DNA of 64,000 nucleotides, taken from assembly GCA_037442205.1 (NCBI GenBank), contig JBBIQS010000012.1, positions 45,292 through 109,291 of the forward strand, in the 5' to 3' direction. A program made the translations under genes and the position numbers. This document shows, piece after piece, positions 18,450 through 26,442 of this stretch (the first letter of the stretch is position 1; every line of letters starts with the position of its first letter). Source of the stretch: JBBIQS01 sp037442205. Its GTDB lineage: Bacteria; Myxococcota; Myxococcia; Myxococcales; UBA5297. The notes below the pieces were generated by a model that was not told the DNA's origin, did not search any database, and worked only from the letters and a program-made list of their open reading frames with translations.

Positions 18450-19961
18450 TCAGGCGACGGCCTTGTCGGAACCGTCGCCGTCGGTGTCGTCGTCGGGCAG
18501 GTCGGAGAGATCGAGATTGCGCTCGACGGCGTACTGCTTGAGCAGCCGGCGGAAGTTGGAGCGGTCCACCCCGGCCTGGCGGGCGGCCAGCGAGATGTTG
18601 CCGTTGGCCCGCTGCAGCACGCTGGTCAAGTAGCGGCGCTCGAAGGCGCGCAGCGCCAGCTTCTTGGCCTGGGCGTAGGGCAGGTGCGACAGCGTCGAGC
18701 TGGCGACCTCGGCCCCGGCGCGCTCGCCGCCGAAGTTGGGCGGCAGGTCGTTGGTGGTGAGGGTGGTCCCCTGGGCCAGCACCACCGCGCGCTCGATGAC
18801 GTTCTCCAACTCGCGGACGTTGCCGCTCCAGCGGTGGGTGGTCAGCGCCTCCATCGCCGCCGGCTCGGCCCGGGTCAGCTGCTTGCCGGTCTTGGCCCCG
18901 TACTTGGTGAGGAAGTGGTGCACCAGCAGCGGGATGTCCTCGGGCCGCTCGCGCAGCGGCGGCAGGTTGATGGAGATCACGTTGAGCCGGTAGTAGAGGT
19001 CCTCGCGGAAGTGCCCCTCCGCCATCGCCTTGGGCAGGTCCTTGTTGGTGGCGGCGATCACCCGCACGTCGACCTTAATGGTGTCGTTGCTGCCCACCCG
19101 CTTGATCTCGCCCTCCTGCAGCGCGCGCAGCAGCCGCACCTGGGTCGAGGGCGGGATGTCGCCGATCTCGTCCAGGAACAGGGTGCCGCCGTCGGCGGCC
19201 TCGAACAGGCCCTTCTTGTTGGCCACCGCCCCGGTGAACGAGCCGCGCACGTGGCCGAACAGCTCGCTCTCCAGCAGGGTCTCGGTCAGCGCCGAGCAGT
19301 TGACAGCCACGAAGGGCTTGTCGCGCCGCGGGCTCTTGTAGTGTAGCGCCCGCGCCGCCAGCTCCTTGCCAGTGCCGCTCTCGCCCTGGATCAGCACCGT
19401 GGCCGAGCTGTAGGCCACACCCTCGATCATCCGGAAGACCGCCTGCATCTTCGGCCCCTGGCCGATCAGCCCCTCGAAGCGGTCGCGGACGTCGAGCATC
19501 ACCTCCAGCTGGCGGTTGCGATCGAGGAGCGACTTGCGCTCGTAGGCCTTCTGGATGGTGAACACCACCTCGTCGATGTTCTCGAAGGGCTTGGTGAGGT
19601 AGTCGAAGGCCCCGGCCTTGACCGCAGTCACCGCGGTCTCCACGGTGGCGAAGGCGGTCATCATCACCACCTCCATCTCGGGGCGCTTGGACTTGATCTC
19701 CTGGAGCAGATCCATGCCCGAGAGGTTGGGCATCTTGATGTCCAGCACCGCCACGTCGAAGCCGGGCTCGACCGCCGCCGCCAGCCCCTCGACGCTGTCC
19801 TCGATGGCCACCACCTCGCAGCTGGCCCGCCGCAGGATCTCGGCCACCGCCTTGAGGACTACCTTGTCGTCGTCCACCACCAGCACCTTGGCCTTGCGGG
19901 GCGGCTGCTCGGCGGCGGCGGGAGTGGGGCTGCGGTCTGCTTTCGCCAGGGTGTTTTCCAT
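18450..19961 (-). CDS. NtrC-type sigma54-dependent response regulator
   Basis: A 503-residue activator. The receiver (about 24-140) has acidic VDDD, phospho-acceptor Asp74 in LDIKMP and the TKP lysine. The AAA+ domain (about 163-395) has Walker A GESGTGKE at 193-200, the sigma54-contact loop as GSFTGA (240-245, the common A-to-S variant), Walker B LFLDEIGD and RWSGNVRELENVIERAV. A Fis-type HTH lies near the C-terminus (NISLAARQAGVDRSNFRRLLKQY). It is 24 bases downstream of a histidine kinase gene, its likely partner. ATG is preceded by GAGGCAAGG. The target genes are unknown, but sigma54-like promoters nearby are candidates. Confidence 0.95.
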   Translation of the reverse strand: MENTLAKADRSPTPAAAEQPPRKAKVLVVDDDKVVLKAVAEILRRASCEVVAIEDSVEGLAAAVEPGFDVAVLDIKMPNLSGMDLLQEIKSKRPEMEVVMMTAFATVETAVTAVKAGAFDYLTKPFENIDEVVFTIQKAYERKSLLDRNRQLEVMLDVRDRFEGLIGQGPKMQAVFRMIEGVAYSSATVLIQGESGTGKELAARALHYKSPRRDKPFVAVNCSALTETLLESELFGHVRGSFTGAVANKKGLFEAADGGTLFLDEIGDIPPSTQVRLLRALQEGEIKRVGSNDTIKVDVRVIAATNKDLPKAMAEGHFREDLYYRLNVISINLPPLRERPEDIPLLVHHFLTKYGAKTGKQLTRAEPAAMEALTTHRWSGNVRELENVIERAVVLAQGTTLTTNDLPPNFGGERAGAEVASSTLSHLPYAQAKKLALRAFERRYLTSVLQRANGNISLAARQAGVDRSNFRRLLKQYAVERNLDLSDLPDDDTDGDGSDKAVA

Positions 19962-19985
19962 GTGCCTTGCCTCGCGGAGTGCCTG

Positions 19986-21545
19986 CTAGTTTTCAGCCGT
20001 GTCGTCGCTGTCGGCCGGGACCGCGCCCGGCAGTTTGAGGGTGAAGGTGCTGCCCTTGCCCGGCTCGCTGTCGACCAGGATGGTCCCTTCGTGGGTCTCG
20101 GCGATGCTCCAGCTGATGGCCAGCCCGAAGCCGGTGCCTTCCCCGGGCGGCTTGGTGGTGAAGGTGGGCTCGAAGAGCCTCGGCAGGTGCGCGGGGAGGA
20201 TGCCGGTGCCGTCGTCGCTGACGGCGAGCAGGACGTGGGCGCCCTCCCACCAGCTGCGGAGCTTGATATTCCCCTCCCCGCCCTTGAGCGCCTGCAGGGC
20301 GTTGACCAGGAAGTTGAGCACCACCTGCTCGATCTGGTTGGGGTCGCCACAGACGGTGAGCGGCTTGTCGCTCAACTCGGACTCGAGGGTCGCCCGCGGC
20401 TTGCTGCGCAGCTGGGCGCGGAAGAGAGCCATCGCGTCCTCGGCGGCGCGGTTGGCGTCGAAGATGCTCTTGCCCGAGGGCGAGCGCCGGCTGAACTTGA
20501 GCAGCCCCTCCACCGTCTTCTTGCAGCGCAGCGCCGCGTGCTCCACGTCCTTGAGGATCTCCTGGTCCTCGGCCGAGCGCCCCGGGTCGCGCTGCATCAG
20601 CTGGGTGAACGCCAGGATGCCGCCCAGCGGGTTGTTGATCTCGTGGGCCACCCCCGCCGCCAGCTGCCCCACCGCCGCCAGCTTCTCGGTCTGCAGCATG
20701 CGCCGGGTGAGCAGCTTCTCCTCGGTAGTGTCGCGGTAGAGGCAGACGTAGGAGTCGTTGGCCTCGTAGCTGACGAACTGGTAGGTGCGCTCGCGGTGGC
20801 TCACCTCCACCGGCCCGGGGGCGCGCTTGCCGCTGGCCAGCGGGCAGACCTCGCAGGCGGCGGTGCGGCCGAACAGCTCGTAGCAGGAGCGCCCCACCAC
20901 CTGGGTCACCGGGGTCTGGGCCATGCTGGCCCAGGCCAGGTTGGCCCGCTGGACCTTGAGCGCCCGGCTCAAGACCACGATCGGCCGCTCGATGGCGTCG
21001 AAGGCCACCTCCCACTCCTTCTTGGCCCGGGCCAGCAGCGCGGTGCGCTCGGCCACCTTGGCCTCCAGGCTGTGGGTGAGCGCGGTCAGCTCCTCGTTCT
21101 GGCGCAGGGTCAGCGCCAACAGCCGCCGGTTCTCCTCCTGCAGGTCGTACTGCTCCAGGGCGCTGGCGATGGTCACGGTGAGGTGGGCGTCGTCCCAGGG
21201 CTTGCTGACGAAGCGGAACACCTCGCTGCGGTTGATGGCGTCCTCGATCGCCTGCTGGTCGGCATAGCCGGTCAGCATGATCCGTTGGGCGAACGGGTAG
21301 CGCTCCTTGACCTGGCGGAGGAACTCCACCCCGCTCATCCCCGGCATCTTGTAGTCGCTGATCACCACCTGCACCGGCCCCTGCTGCAGTTGCTGCAGCC
21401 CGGCACTGGCGTCGACGGCGGTGGCGACGTCCCAGCCCTGCCGGCGCAGGGTGCGTTTCACCGCGCGCAGCACGCTCTCTTCATCGTCGACCACCAGGAT
21501 GCGGCGGGGCGGGGCGGAGTCGGTCAGCGTCTGAGCGGATACCAT
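19986..21545 (-). CDS. Receiver-PAS-histidine kinase
   Basis: A 519-residue soluble kinase with its receiver at the N-terminus: about 14-130, VDDEES, phospho-acceptor Asp64 in VISDYKMPGMSG, and RFVSKPWDD. A coiled-coil linker and a PAS domain (about 175-300) follow. The PAS contains SCYELFGRTAACEVCPLA, a paired-cysteine segment. The HisKA region has the H-box AAGVAHEINNPLGG, and the HATPase has N, D and G boxes (VLNFLVNALQAL, VSDDGTGI, GEGTGFGLAISW). No membrane segment is visible. ATG is preceded by GGAGG at a 10-base spacing. The receiver closely resembles the stand-alone receiver encoded two genes upstream, suggesting a phosphorelay. Confidence 0.94.
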   Translation of the reverse strand: MVSAQTLTDSAPPRRILVVDDEESVLRAVKRTLRRQGWDVATAVDASAGLQQLQQGPVQVVISDYKMPGMSGVEFLRQVKERYPFAQRIMLTGYADQQAIEDAINRSEVFRFVSKPWDDAHLTVTIASALEQYDLQEENRRLLALTLRQNEELTALTHSLEAKVAERTALLARAKKEWEVAFDAIERPIVVLSRALKVQRANLAWASMAQTPVTQVVGRSCYELFGRTAACEVCPLASGKRAPGPVEVSHRERTYQFVSYEANDSYVCLYRDTTEEKLLTRRMLQTEKLAAVGQLAAGVAHEINNPLGGILAFTQLMQRDPGRSAEDQEILKDVEHAALRCKKTVEGLLKFSRRSPSGKSIFDANRAAEDAMALFRAQLRSKPRATLESELSDKPLTVCGDPNQIEQVVLNFLVNALQALKGGEGNIKLRSWWEGAHVLLAVSDDGTGILPAHLPRLFEPTFTTKPPGEGTGFGLAISWSIAETHEGTILVDSEPGKGSTFTLKLPGAVPADSDDTAEN

Positions 21546-21848
21546 GGTGGAGTTCGCCTCCCTGGCCCTGGTGATTGCACGCGGGGTGCCGCCGGCATCG
21601 GGCGGCGCCGACCCTCGCCTAACCCCTCGGCGTTGCTGCGAAAGCCGGGCGGGGACTGCTCCGACCCCATCCGCCGCGCCTGGGTTGTCCGCGACCCACC
21701 GGGTCGTCGGCGCCTTGATTATCAACGACTTAGCCGCGGCAAGAAAGGCTCCTGGGTATTCGGCGACCCGGGGTTTGGCGGGCGGGAGCGCCGGCGCTCG
21801 ATGCCTCGGACGGGGAGCTGCAGAGCGTCGGGGCGCTGGGAGCGCGGC
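21546..21848 (-). promoter_or_regulatory. 303-base non-coding region between the two kinase genes
   Basis: No convincing gene is seen. It holds the sigma54-like element listed at 21577-21590. A possible -10 hexamer GATAAT (minus strand, 21723-21718) near an A/T-rich patch has only a weak -35. The region separates an upstream unit (receiver plus GAF-PAS kinase) from the downstream unit (receiver-PAS kinase plus NtrC), suggesting the latter has its own promoter. Confidence 0.5.
21577..21590 (-). promoter_or_regulatory. Sigma54-like -24/-12 promoter of the kinase-NtrC unit
   Basis: Minus strand CGGCACCCCGCGTGCAA: GGCAC at -24 and TGCAA at -12, with GG and GC spaced by 10 bases. The predicted start near 21566 gives a ~20-base leader that contains the GGAGG site of the downstream gene. 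Since that unit encodes an NtrC-type activator, autoregulation is plausible. Confidence 0.55.
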
Positions 21849-23621
21849 TCAGGCGGCCAGCGGCAGGCGGATGTGGACGTCGGTCCCGCAGCCGGGCTCG
21901 CTCTGGACTTCGATGGTGCCGCCGTGGCGGCTGATGGTGCCGTAGGCGGCGGTGAGCCCCAGCCCCAGGCCGCCGCCGATGCCGCGGGTGGTGAAGAAGG
22001 GGTCGAAGGCCTTGGAGCGCACCTCCGGGGCCATGCCGCAGCCTTGGTCGGAGATGGTGACCAAGGCCCACTCCGACTCCTGGCTCACCGAGATCCGGAT
22101 CGGGGTCTCCGGGTCGCTGGCCTGCAGCGCGTTGCGCAGCACGTTGGCGAAGGCCAGCTCGAGAGGCAGGGGCTCGGCCTGCACCTTGAGAGGCCTGAGG
22201 CCAGTCTTCACCACCCGGTCCTCGGGGATGTTGGCCCGCTTCAGGGCTCGCTCGAGGATGTGCCACGGGTCCTCGGGGGTGCGGCTGGCGGCCGAATCCT
22301 GGGAGAGCTCCTTGAGGGCGCGGACGATCTCGCGGACCCGGTCGGCGCCGGTGCGCGCCTCGCTGACCAGCTGCGGCGCCTCCTCGAGGTCGGCCAGCAG
22401 TTGCTCGGAGATCAGCTCCGAACCGCCGAGCTCGGCCAGTACACCGGCGCGGTCGCCCTTGGTCACCCGTTGGCGCAGCGACTCGAGCCGGGTGGTCAGC
22501 TCGCGCGCCTCCTCGACCACCCCGCCCAGCAGATCGAGGTTGCAGCGCAGAAAGCCGAGCGGGTTGTTGATCTCGTGGGCGGCGCCGGCCGCCAGCCGGC
22601 CGACCGAGGCCATCTTCTGGTTCTCGAGCAGGCGCTCCTCGAGCCGGCGGGCGTGCGTGACGTCGCGGTAGACCATGAAGTGGCTGTGCCCTTCGATGGA
22701 GAAGCTGCTGACCTGGAAGGTGCGCCCGCGCAGCTTGACCTCGGCGGTCTGGCCGTTGCCCCTGGCCGGGCACTCGGCGCAGGGCTCGCTGCGGTTGGCC
22801 AGCAGCTCGTAGCAGGACTTGCCGACCACGCAGCGGATGTCCAGGCCGCACAGCGACGACACCGCCAGGTTGGCCCGGCGGATGGTGAAGTCGTCCAGCC
22901 AGAAGAGCGGCTCGCTGACCGCGTCGAAGGCCCGCTCCCACTCTCGCTTGGCCGCCGCCAGCTGGTTGGTGCGCTCGCTGATGCGCTGCTCGAGGGCCTC
23001 GGAGCTGCTGCGCACCTGCCGCTGGGACTCGGCGCAGGCGGCGCTCGTCCGCGCCAGCTTCAGCGCCGCCGACGCATGCGCGGCCAGGCCCGCGAGCGCC
23101 TGCTGATCTTCCCCGGAGAACTCCGTCCGCCCAAGCGGCTCGAAGACCTCCAGTATCCCGCCCACCACCCCGTCGACCATCAGCGGCACAGCGGCCAGGG
23201 CACCGGCGAGGGGACCGCCGGCGTCGAGCTGGGGAGCGAACCGGGGGTCGGCGCCGTCGGTCACCGCCGCCACCCGACGCACCGCCACCCAGCCGGCCAC
23301 TCCGTCGCCTAGGTTGAAGACCTCCCCGCCCTTCACTGAGCCGACGGGCGTCCCAGCGATCGCCTCGCGCGACAGCTGGCCGCTGGCCGGATCGACCAGG
23401 ATCAGCGACGCGCCCCGGACGTCGAGCGCCTGCCTCGCTAGGTCGACGATGGCCTGGTGGAGCGCGGCGGGGGCCAGGCCGCTCGCCATCGCCTCGGAGA
23501 GCTCGCGGCAGACCTCCGACAGCTCGTGCCGCTCGCGGCGCTCGGCCCCAAGGCTGGTCACCGAGCCTCCGGGCGCGGGCCCGGAAGCGCAGGAGAGCTC
23601 AAGGGGAACGGACGACGCCAC
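21849..23621 (-). CDS. GAF-PAS histidine kinase
   Basis: A 590-residue cytoplasmic kinase. The GAF domain lies at about 40-195 (LDVRGASLILVDPASGQL, LGDGVAGWVAVRRV, AVPLMVDGVVGGILEVFEP) and is followed by a coiled coil. The PAS domain at about 240-350 carries SCYELLANRSEPCAECPARG, the same paired-cysteine segment as in the neighbouring kinase. HisKA has the H-box AAGAAHEINNPLGF, and the HATPase has VLRNALQA, ISDQGCGM and GGLGLGLTAAYG. Start is GTG with GAGGAG 6 bases upstream. It lies 26 bases after the lone receiver gene. It probably phosphorylates that receiver or the NtrC protein. Confidence 0.93.
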   Translation of the reverse strand: MASSVPLELSCASGPAPGGSVTSLGAERRERHELSEVCRELSEAMASGLAPAALHQAIVDLARQALDVRGASLILVDPASGQLSREAIAGTPVGSVKGGEVFNLGDGVAGWVAVRRVAAVTDGADPRFAPQLDAGGPLAGALAAVPLMVDGVVGGILEVFEPLGRTEFSGEDQQALAGLAAHASAALKLARTSAACAESQRQVRSSSEALEQRISERTNQLAAAKREWERAFDAVSEPLFWLDDFTIRRANLAVSSLCGLDIRCVVGKSCYELLANRSEPCAECPARGNGQTAEVKLRGRTFQVSSFSIEGHSHFMVYRDVTHARRLEERLLENQKMASVGRLAAGAAHEINNPLGFLRCNLDLLGGVVEEARELTTRLESLRQRVTKGDRAGVLAELGGSELISEQLLADLEEAPQLVSEARTGADRVREIVRALKELSQDSAASRTPEDPWHILERALKRANIPEDRVVKTGLRPLKVQAEPLPLELAFANVLRNALQASDPETPIRISVSQESEWALVTISDQGCGMAPEVRSKAFDPFFTTRGIGGGLGLGLTAAYGTISRHGGTIEVQSEPGCGTDVHIRLPLAA

Positions 23622-23647
23622 CTTCGACTCCTCGCCCCGACGCGGGC

Positions 23648-24178
23648 TCAGCTTCCGAGGGCCCTCAGCTCCTCTTCGCTGAGGACGATCGCCCCGTCGG
23701 CATCGCGGTTGACGGTGCCGATTCCCGGGTACTTGTCCTCCACCGTGCGGATGAACTCCGACTGCCGGCGCACGATGGCCAGCAGCCGGCGGTTCTCCCG
23801 GTCGAGCTCGACGTGCTCCAGGGTGAGGTGCAGCACCACCTTGAGCTCGACGTCGTCCCAGGGCTTCTGCAGGAAGCGGTAGATCTCGCCCTCGTTGATG
23901 GCCTTGATCGCCGTCTCCATGTCGGCGTGCCCGGTGAGCATGATCCGGCCGACGTCGGGGTAGCGATCGTGGACCAGCTTGAGGAACTCCAGTCCGGTCA
24001 TCTTGGGCATCAGGTGGTCGCTGATGACCAGGTCGACCTTGTTGTGCTTGAGCACCTCGAGCCCCTCCTCGGGACCCGCGGCGGTCAGGACGGCGTAGTT
24101 CTCCTTGCGCAGCGAGCGCTTGAGCACATTGCGGACGCTCTCTTCATCGTCAACGATGAGCAGGGTCGGAGTAGCCAT
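23648..24178 (-). CDS. Stand-alone response regulator receiver with coiled-coil tail
   Basis: A 176-residue protein. The receiver covers about residues 5-125: IVDDEES, phospho-acceptor in VISDHLMPKMTG, GRIMLTGHAD, YRFLQKPWDD. A short helical tail (ELDRENRRLLAIVRRQSEF) follows, with no output domain. The KPWDD ending and helical tail are shared with receivers of the RpfG/HnoC type and with the receiver fused to the kinase two genes downstream. It likely acts as a phosphotransfer node. The gene leads the signalling cluster and has a strong sigma54-like promoter. Confidence 0.92.
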   Translation of the reverse strand: MATPTLLIVDDEESVRNVLKRSLRKENYAVLTAAGPEEGLEVLKHNKVDLVISDHLMPKMTGLEFLKLVHDRYPDVGRIMLTGHADMETAIKAINEGEIYRFLQKPWDDVELKVVLHLTLEHVELDRENRRLLAIVRRQSEFIRTVEDKYPGIGTVNRDADGAIVLSEEELRALGS

Positions 24179-24217
24179 GGCGTGGCCTCGGGGAGGGAGT
24201 TACGCCTCCCTGCCAAC

Positions 24218-24232
24218 GCAAGCCCGGTGCCA
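24218..24232 (-). promoter_or_regulatory. Consensus-like sigma54 promoter of the signalling cluster
   Basis: Minus strand reads TGGCACCGGGCTTGC, the exact TGGCAC-N5-TTGC arrangement of sigma54 promoters. Predicted transcription start near 24206, 28 bases before the ATG of the receiver gene, with a GAGG ribosome site between. An RpoN-dependent activator is required for such promoters; the NtrC-type protein encoded downstream is the obvious candidate. Confidence 0.7.
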
Positions 24233-24320
24233 CCCCGGCCGGCCCCTGATTCCGCGGCCATCCGAGGGCCGGGGCCTGGGGCCGAGCCACCCCGCCGATG
24301 GCGCGCCGCCGCGCAAACTT

Positions 24321-24356
24321 CGGCGCTCTCTATATGGATAGAGGGAGCGAGGCCGA
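24321..24356. repeat. A/T-containing imperfect hairpin between the receiver and DUF2058 genes
   Basis: CTCTAT and ATAGAG flank a 4-base loop, extended with a bulge by GCTC/GAGC and closed by CGGC/GCCG. It lies about 70 bases downstream of the DUF2058-like stop. Possibly a transcript-end hairpin for that gene; no T-tract follows. Confidence 0.35.
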
Positions 24357-24424
24357 GGTGGGTGGTCTGCGACTCCCGGGGCGCCCGGAGCCCCGGCCTG
24401 GCGGCGCGGGAGGCCTGGCGGCGC

Positions 24425-24835
24425 TCAGGATTCGCGCTGGACGCCGTACTGCTCCTTTTCGGAGCGCAGGTAGAAGCGCAGCGCGTCGGGGTCGACCTTG
24501 AGGATGCGCTCGGCGCCGACGCGGGGAACGACCGCCCAGGGGAAGTCGGGCTGGTTGGGGAAGTCGACCACCGCCAGCTCGCCCTTCTCCAGCGAGGCCC
24601 GCACCGACTCCTCCACCACCAGCCGGCGCATCTTCTTGGAGCGGGTGACGAAGAAGAAGGTGTGCTCCCCAAGCTTGGTCTCGACGCGGGTCTCCTTGAC
24701 GATCTCGATCACCTTGGAGCGCTTCTCGGCCTGCTCCTTGTTCATCCGGGCCGACCGCTGCTCGGCGCTCTCTCCGGGCCGGTAGTCCTCGGAGACCAGT
24801 CCGGCTTGGATCAGCTTGTCCTTGAGGCTCTGCAT
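24425..24835 (-). CDS. DUF2058-like nucleoid/polynucleotide-associated protein
   Basis: A 136-residue charged protein. It starts MQSLKDKLIQAGLVSED, resembling the LQEQLLKAGLV start of the YaiL/DUF2058 family. A lysine/glutamate-rich helix (SARMNKEQAEKRSKVIEIVKE) and a C-terminal beta-rich part (GELAVVDFPNQPDFPWAVVPRVGAERI) follow, matching the family layout. Family function is poorly defined; some members associate with polynucleotides. Stand-alone gene, same strand as its neighbours. Confidence 0.7.
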   Translation of the reverse strand: MQSLKDKLIQAGLVSEDYRPGESAEQRSARMNKEQAEKRSKVIEIVKETRVETKLGEHTFFFVTRSKKMRRLVVEESVRASLEKGELAVVDFPNQPDFPWAVVPRVGAERILKVDPDALRFYLRSEKEQYGVQRES

Positions 24836-24895
24836 GGCGGCTCCGCGTCAGAAGGCGGGCAACACTAGATCCGCGCTGCGCCTCAGGGAAGAGGG

Positions 24896-26239
24896 CTAGA
24901 GCCAGCCCCCGATGATCCCGACCAGGTGGTGGAAGATGCCCTCCGCCCACCCTCCCCTCCTCCAGCTGTCCCAGCGGATCTCCATCGAGTGATCGAGGTC
25001 GCCCAGGTAGGCGGAGGCCAGCGCCTCGGCCAGTTGGCGGTCGTCGACCACCAGCGAGGCGTCCTCGGTCTTGTGCAGCGACAGCGGGTCCATGTTGGTT
25101 GAGCCGACGACCACCAGCCGGTCGTCCACCAGCATGGTCTTGGAGTGCAGCATCGAGGGCCCGTACTCGTAGACGCGCACCCCGCCCTGCAGCAGCTGGG
25201 CGTAGGTGGAGCGCTGGGCGACGCGGATGGGCGCGATGTCCATGAACTTGCCCGGGGCCAGCACCCGCACGTCCACGCCCTGCTTGGCCTTCTCGATGAG
25301 CCGCTCGGCGATGGCCCTGGAGGGGATGAAGTAGCTGTTGGCGATCCACAGCCGCTCGTGGGCGGAGGCGATGAGCACCTGGTACATGCGCGCCGCCCCC
25401 GAGTCCGCGGCGCTCTCCTCGCTCTGGACGAAGGCGGCGGCCGATTCGCCGTAGTCGGGGATGCGCGGGAAGCACTCCTGCCCCAGCAGCGGGCCGCCGG
25501 CGGCCTGCCAGTCCTCGGCGAAGGTCTGCTGCATCTGGGCCACGGTGGGCCCCTCGATCCACAGGGCGGTGTCCCGCCACTCGGCGGGGGTCAGCCCGTC
25601 GCCCTCCCAGCTGCTCCAGATTCCAAAGCCGCCGGTGATGCCCATCCGCCCGTCGACCACCACCAGCTTGCGGTGGGTGCGGTGCTGGATCGACTCGGGC
25701 CGCTGCGGGCCGAAGGGATTGAACGGCCGCACGTCGCAGCCGCCGCTGGAGAGCTTCTGGCGCACGCCGTTGTCGAAGCCGGGGCTGCCGAACGGGTCGT
25801 AGACGATGCGGCAGGCCACTCCTGCCCGCGTGCGCTCGAGGATGGCCTCGACCAGCCGGGTGGAAGGCGGGCTGTCGCGCCAGATGAAGGTGACGATGTG
25901 GATGCTCACCTGCGCCTGGCGGATCTGCTTCTCGATGGCGTCGAAGACCTGGCCGTTCTGGATCAGCTCCACCCGATTGCCGGGCCGCATCTGCGCCCTG
26001 GTGGATTGGCGCAGCGCCAGGGCGAACTCGTCGCCGCCCGCCGGCAGCTGCTCGCGAATCCGCAGCGCCAGGGGGTCGTTGGGAAAGGTGCAGCCGCTCG
26101 CCAGCAGAAGCCCCAACATGACGAGCGCGGCAGCGAGCGTAGAGCAAGCCCCGGCCCGGTCGCCTTGAGCGGATGCCGAGCTCGTCGAGGTAGGAGTCGA
26201 GGAGCTCGGTGCTGTGTTCGATGTCGCCCGCCTTCTCAC
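24896..26239 (-). CDS. Phospholipase D / cardiolipin synthase-like lipoprotein
   Basis: Two HKD motifs define the family: HRTHRKLVVVDGRMGITGGF and SMLHSKTMLVDDRLVVVGSTN. An EWRDTALWIEGP segment lies between them. The N-terminus holds a hydrophobic stretch ending in a lipobox (LGLLLASGC), so the enzyme is probably anchored in the envelope. Cardiolipin synthases usually have two transmembrane helices instead, so phospholipid-modifying or secreted PLD activity are both possible. The start is uncertain. The GTG at 26239 gives 447 residues with an Arg-rich leader; the ATG at 26119 would give a signal lacking positive charges. Confidence 0.85.
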   Translation of the reverse strand: MRRRATSNTAPSSSTPTSTSSASAQGDRAGACSTLAAALVMLGLLLASGCTFPNDPLALRIREQLPAGGDEFALALRQSTRAQMRPGNRVELIQNGQVFDAIEKQIRQAQVSIHIVTFIWRDSPPSTRLVEAILERTRAGVACRIVYDPFGSPGFDNGVRQKLSSGGCDVRPFNPFGPQRPESIQHRTHRKLVVVDGRMGITGGFGIWSSWEGDGLTPAEWRDTALWIEGPTVAQMQQTFAEDWQAAGGPLLGQECFPRIPDYGESAAAFVQSEESAADSGAARMYQVLIASAHERLWIANSYFIPSRAIAERLIEKAKQGVDVRVLAPGKFMDIAPIRVAQRSTYAQLLQGGVRVYEYGPSMLHSKTMLVDDRLVVVGSTNMDPLSLHKTEDASLVVDDRQLAEALASAYLGDLDHSMEIRWDSWRRGGWAEGIFHHLVGIIGGWL

Positions 26240-26442
26240 GTCCCAAAGCTAGCCACCGCTGCAGGGGGACCCGCCCGAGAGCAAGGCTGCACAGCGGGCG
26301 GTCTCGAGAAGCCGCCAGGGCCGACCGGTCGGCCGCCCCTTCTACGGGCGTCCATCCTCCGCGAGCCGCCTCAGGGCGGGGAAGTGCCGCGGCGCGGCCG
26401 AAGTTGAGCCATGGCCAGCCCCGCCGCGCCCGGAGAACTCGA

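Noticed and set aside
19962..23312. A 1116-codon plus-strand open frame
   Set aside because: Antisense to two well-supported histidine kinases; no domain recognisable.
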